A stretch of 64,000 nucleotides of DNA from Salinivirgaceae bacterium (lineage in GTDB: Bacteria; Bacteroidota; Bacteroidia; Bacteroidales; SZUA-534). The notes below the pieces were generated by a model. That model was not told where the DNA came from and searched no databases. It was given only the letters and a program-made list of their open reading frames with translations. Numbering within the stretch: position 1 is the stretch's first letter; each line of letters starts with the position of its first letter. The position numbers and the translations under genes are program-made. The stretch spans positions 1 to 64,000 of the forward strand of contig JAFYYJ010000122.1 in assembly GCA_017557605.1 (NCBI GenBank). The letters are read 5' to 3'. Below are positions 62,071 to 64,000 of the stretch, piece after piece.

Positions 62071-64000
62071 TGCTTCGGTTTGTTTTTGCATCGATGTTTC
62101 TTCTTGCTGCCGTCGGGCTTTATGCCCAAACCGATGGCGACGGGCGGCAGACGGTTGAGACTTTGATGGAAAATCTATCGGAAGAACTTGAAGAAGATGC
62201 TGATATTGAGCAAATTGCCGAAGATTTGGAATATTTTCTGCAAAACCCTATCAACCTGAATACGGCCACAGCCGAAGACCTTGCCAAACTGCATTTCCTG
62301 AACGAGTTTCAGATTGCAAGCCTCACCGACTATGTGCGGCGCAACGGCCCGATGCTCACGCTCTACGAGTTGGCGATGGTTGACGGCTTCGACCAAACTG
62401 ATATTTTCCGACTGCTGCCGTTTGTCAGGGTGGCCGATACGGGCGACGAATCGAAATTCAGCCTGAAACGCGCCGTCAAATACGGCAAAAACGAACTTTT
62501 CAGCCGCGTGACGCTCGTTGGCGAAGAACAGGACGGCTTTGCAAGCGTGCCCGACTCTGTGCGCCTGTCAGAGCCCGAAAAGCACTATCCGGGTAACCGC
62601 GCAAAGATTTTCAGCCGCTACTCGTTCAACTTCAACCGCCAACTGATGGCCGGCGTCACGGCAGAAAAAGACCCGGGCGAACAGTTTTTCCGCGGGCATC
62701 AGCGCAAAGGCTTCGACTTCTATTCGGCCTATGCCGCCATTCACGACATTGGCGTGATTGAGACGCTGATTGTGGGCGATTTTCAGGCGAAATTCGGTCA
62801 GGGATTGGCTGCGTGGTCGGGAATGTCGAGCGGCAAATCGGCCTTTGTGATGGATATCCGCAAAAAGGGCGCGGGCATCCGTAAATACTCGTCGGCCGAT
62901 GAGAACCTTTTCTACCGCGGCGTGGCCACCACACTCAAATTCGGGCAGTTCAGAGCCACCGTTTTCGGCTCGCACAAGAAGATTGACGCCACACTTGCAA
63001 GTCAGGACACGGCCGCGGCAGAAGAAGCCGGATTCACATCGTTCGGCACCGTCGGACTGCACGCCACACCAAAACAGATTGAGAAGGAAGACGCTGTTAC
63101 AGAGAGCATTTGGGGCGCCAACATCAACTACAACCACAACAATCTGCGAATCGGGGCAACCGGTTTGGGCTATCAGTACGACAAGGATTTTGTGAAACGC
63201 GAGACGCCGCTCTACAAGTTCGATTTCGACGGTCGTAAGAATATGAATGTCAGCATCGACGCGCAATATTCGTTCAGCGCGCTCTACTTGTTTGGTGAGT
63301 ACGCGATGTCGGCCAACGGCGGGCGGGCGATGGTTTTCGGCTCACTGATGAGCCTTGCGCCGGGCCTTCGGGCATCGGTGCTCTACCGCAACTACGGCCG
63401 TGACTATCAGGCGCAATACGCGGGCGGTTTTGCCGAAGGCGGAAAGACGCAGAACGAAGAAGGGTTCTTTTTCGGCATCGAAGCAACACCCATAAAACGT
63501 TGGAAATTATCGGCTTACTACGACATCTACCGCTTCCCGTGGATAAAATACGGACTGAACGCCCCGTCGCGCGGCAACGATTTTCTGGCACAAGCCGAAT
63601 TTGCAGCAAATCGTTCAACATCAATGATTTGGAAAGTAAAATACGAAACCACGCAGACGCAAGGCTCTACTGAAGACGGCAAAATCCAACCGCTGGCCGA
63701 CCTCTCGCGCTGGACCGTGCGCTACCACCTGAACTACGCCATAAATCAGCGCTGGCAACTGAAAAGCCGCATCGAACTGTCGGGCTACAAAAACGGCAAC
63801 GCCGACACCGAAACCGGCTGTCTGCTCTATCAAGATGTGGCCTGCTCGCCGTTCCGTTTTCCGTTGAGTCTGTCGGTGCGCTACGCGATATTCGAAACAA
63901 CCTATAACTCACGCGTCTACGCATACGAGAGCGACGTGCTCTACGCCTATTCGATTCCAATGATGTACGGTCGCGGCACTCGCACCTATCTGCTCGCCAC
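62070..64000 (+). CDS. Helix-hairpin-helix plus outer-membrane barrel protein (partial, runs off window)
   Basis: Open from the ATG at 62070 to the window end, at least 643 residues with no stop. Signal peptide MLRFVFASMFLLAAVGLYA, cut before QTD. An acidic region (about 25-60) is followed by a ComEA-like HhH segment (NPINLNTATAEDLAKL, then LYELAMVDGF, about 58-105). The rest is strand-rich and barrel-like, with a GQGLAAWSG stretch. The family is known in Bacteroidota as secreted HhH-domain proteins of unknown function. It starts on the last base of the HELGH gene stop (TGATG). HhH in an exported protein could imply DNA contact at the surface, but this is not shown. Confidence 0.88.
   Translation, partial: MLRFVFASMFLLAAVGLYAQTDGDGRQTVETLMENLSEELEEDADIEQIAEDLEYFLQNPINLNTATAEDLAKLHFLNEFQIASLTDYVRRNGPMLTLYELAMVDGFDQTDIFRLLPFVRVADTGDESKFSLKRAVKYGKNELFSRVTLVGEEQDGFASVPDSVRLSEPEKHYPGNRAKIFSRYSFNFNRQLMAGVTAEKDPGEQFFRGHQRKGFDFYSAYAAIHDIGVIETLIVGDFQAKFGQGLAAWSGMSSGKSAFVMDIRKKGAGIRKYSSADENLFYRGVATTLKFGQFRATVFGSHKKIDATLASQDTAAAEEAGFTSFGTVGLHATPKQIEKEDAVTESIWGANINYNHNNLRIGATGLGYQYDKDFVKRETPLYKFDFDGRKNMNVSIDAQYSFSALYLFGEYAMSANGGRAMVFGSLMSLAPGLRASVLYRNYGRDYQAQYAGGFAEGGKTQNEEGFFFGIEATPIKRWKLSAYYDIYRFPWIKYGLNAPSRGNDFLAQAEFAANRSTSMIWKVKYETTQTQGSTEDGKIQPLADLSRWTVRYHLNYAINQRWQLKSRIELSGYKNGNADTETGCLLYQDVACSPFRFPLSLSVRYAIFETTYNSRVYAYESDVLYAYSIPMMYGRGTRTYLLA

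Overview
The window reads as chromosomal DNA of a Bacteroidota species, most likely order Bacteroidales. The evidence is: type IX secretion (T9SS) sorting domains, a PorP/SprF-family protein, promoters of the Bacteroidota form TTTG-N19-TAnnTTTG with almost no Shine-Dalgarno sequences, a long-form IspG, a CTC-type L25, a GIN-domain protein, a DUF4296 lipoprotein, and a GlsA/GlsB-like amino-acid-lipid pair. I see no prophage, insertion sequence, integrase or CRISPR array. Nearly all genes are core or lineage-conserved.

Layout. 1-12.9 kb: valS, a secreted beta-propeller-like protein, an NfnAB-like flavoprotein pair, ruvB, an outer-membrane barrel, an M23 peptidase with a Lys/Pro/Glu linker, a small T9SS cargo protein and an unknown cytosolic protein. 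13-21 kb: a secreted EEP-fold hydrolase divergent from a 7TM-HD (PgpH-like) phosphodiesterase, then recQ, a KpsF/GutQ isomerase and an alpha-oxoamine synthase. 21-29.4 kb, all minus strand: NUDIX, a possible 31-residue membrane peptide, an NlpC/P60 hydrolase, prs, engB, a GIN-domain protein, metY, a GT39-type glycosyltransferase, a DUF4296 lipoprotein and a PorP/SprF protein. 29.4-39.6 kb: one 3384-residue T9SS type-B adhesin in operon with the PorP/SprF gene. 39.8-45.2 kb: manC, yidC and a TPR/PP2C phosphatase. 45.2-51.7 kb, minus: glsB- and glsA-like acyltransferases and the rimP-nusA-infB operon. 51.8-58.6 kb: an amidohydrolase, a small membrane protein, ribE, ispG, pth, L25, a TIGR02757 protein and a TrmN6-like methyltransferase. 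58.7-64 kb: tRNA-Ser(GCU), a serine hydrolase, and a tightly overlapping three-gene cassette (barrel, HELGH membrane protein, HhH-barrel protein) that runs off the window end.

Main themes are envelope biogenesis (YidC, T9SS cargo, adhesin, barrels, peptidoglycan hydrolases), acylated amino-acid lipids (GlsA/GlsB-like pair and perhaps the alpha-oxoamine synthase) and translation (valS, infB, nusA, rimP, pth, L25, tRNA-Ser). The most interesting items are the coupled cassette at the right end, the domain architecture of the giant adhesin (five alternating two-type Ig-like super-repeats, a P-domain-like insert, SprB repeats), an attenuator-like hairpin in the rimP-nusA-infB leader, and several intergenic repeats and palindromes. 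All calls come from reading the sequence; no database search was run.
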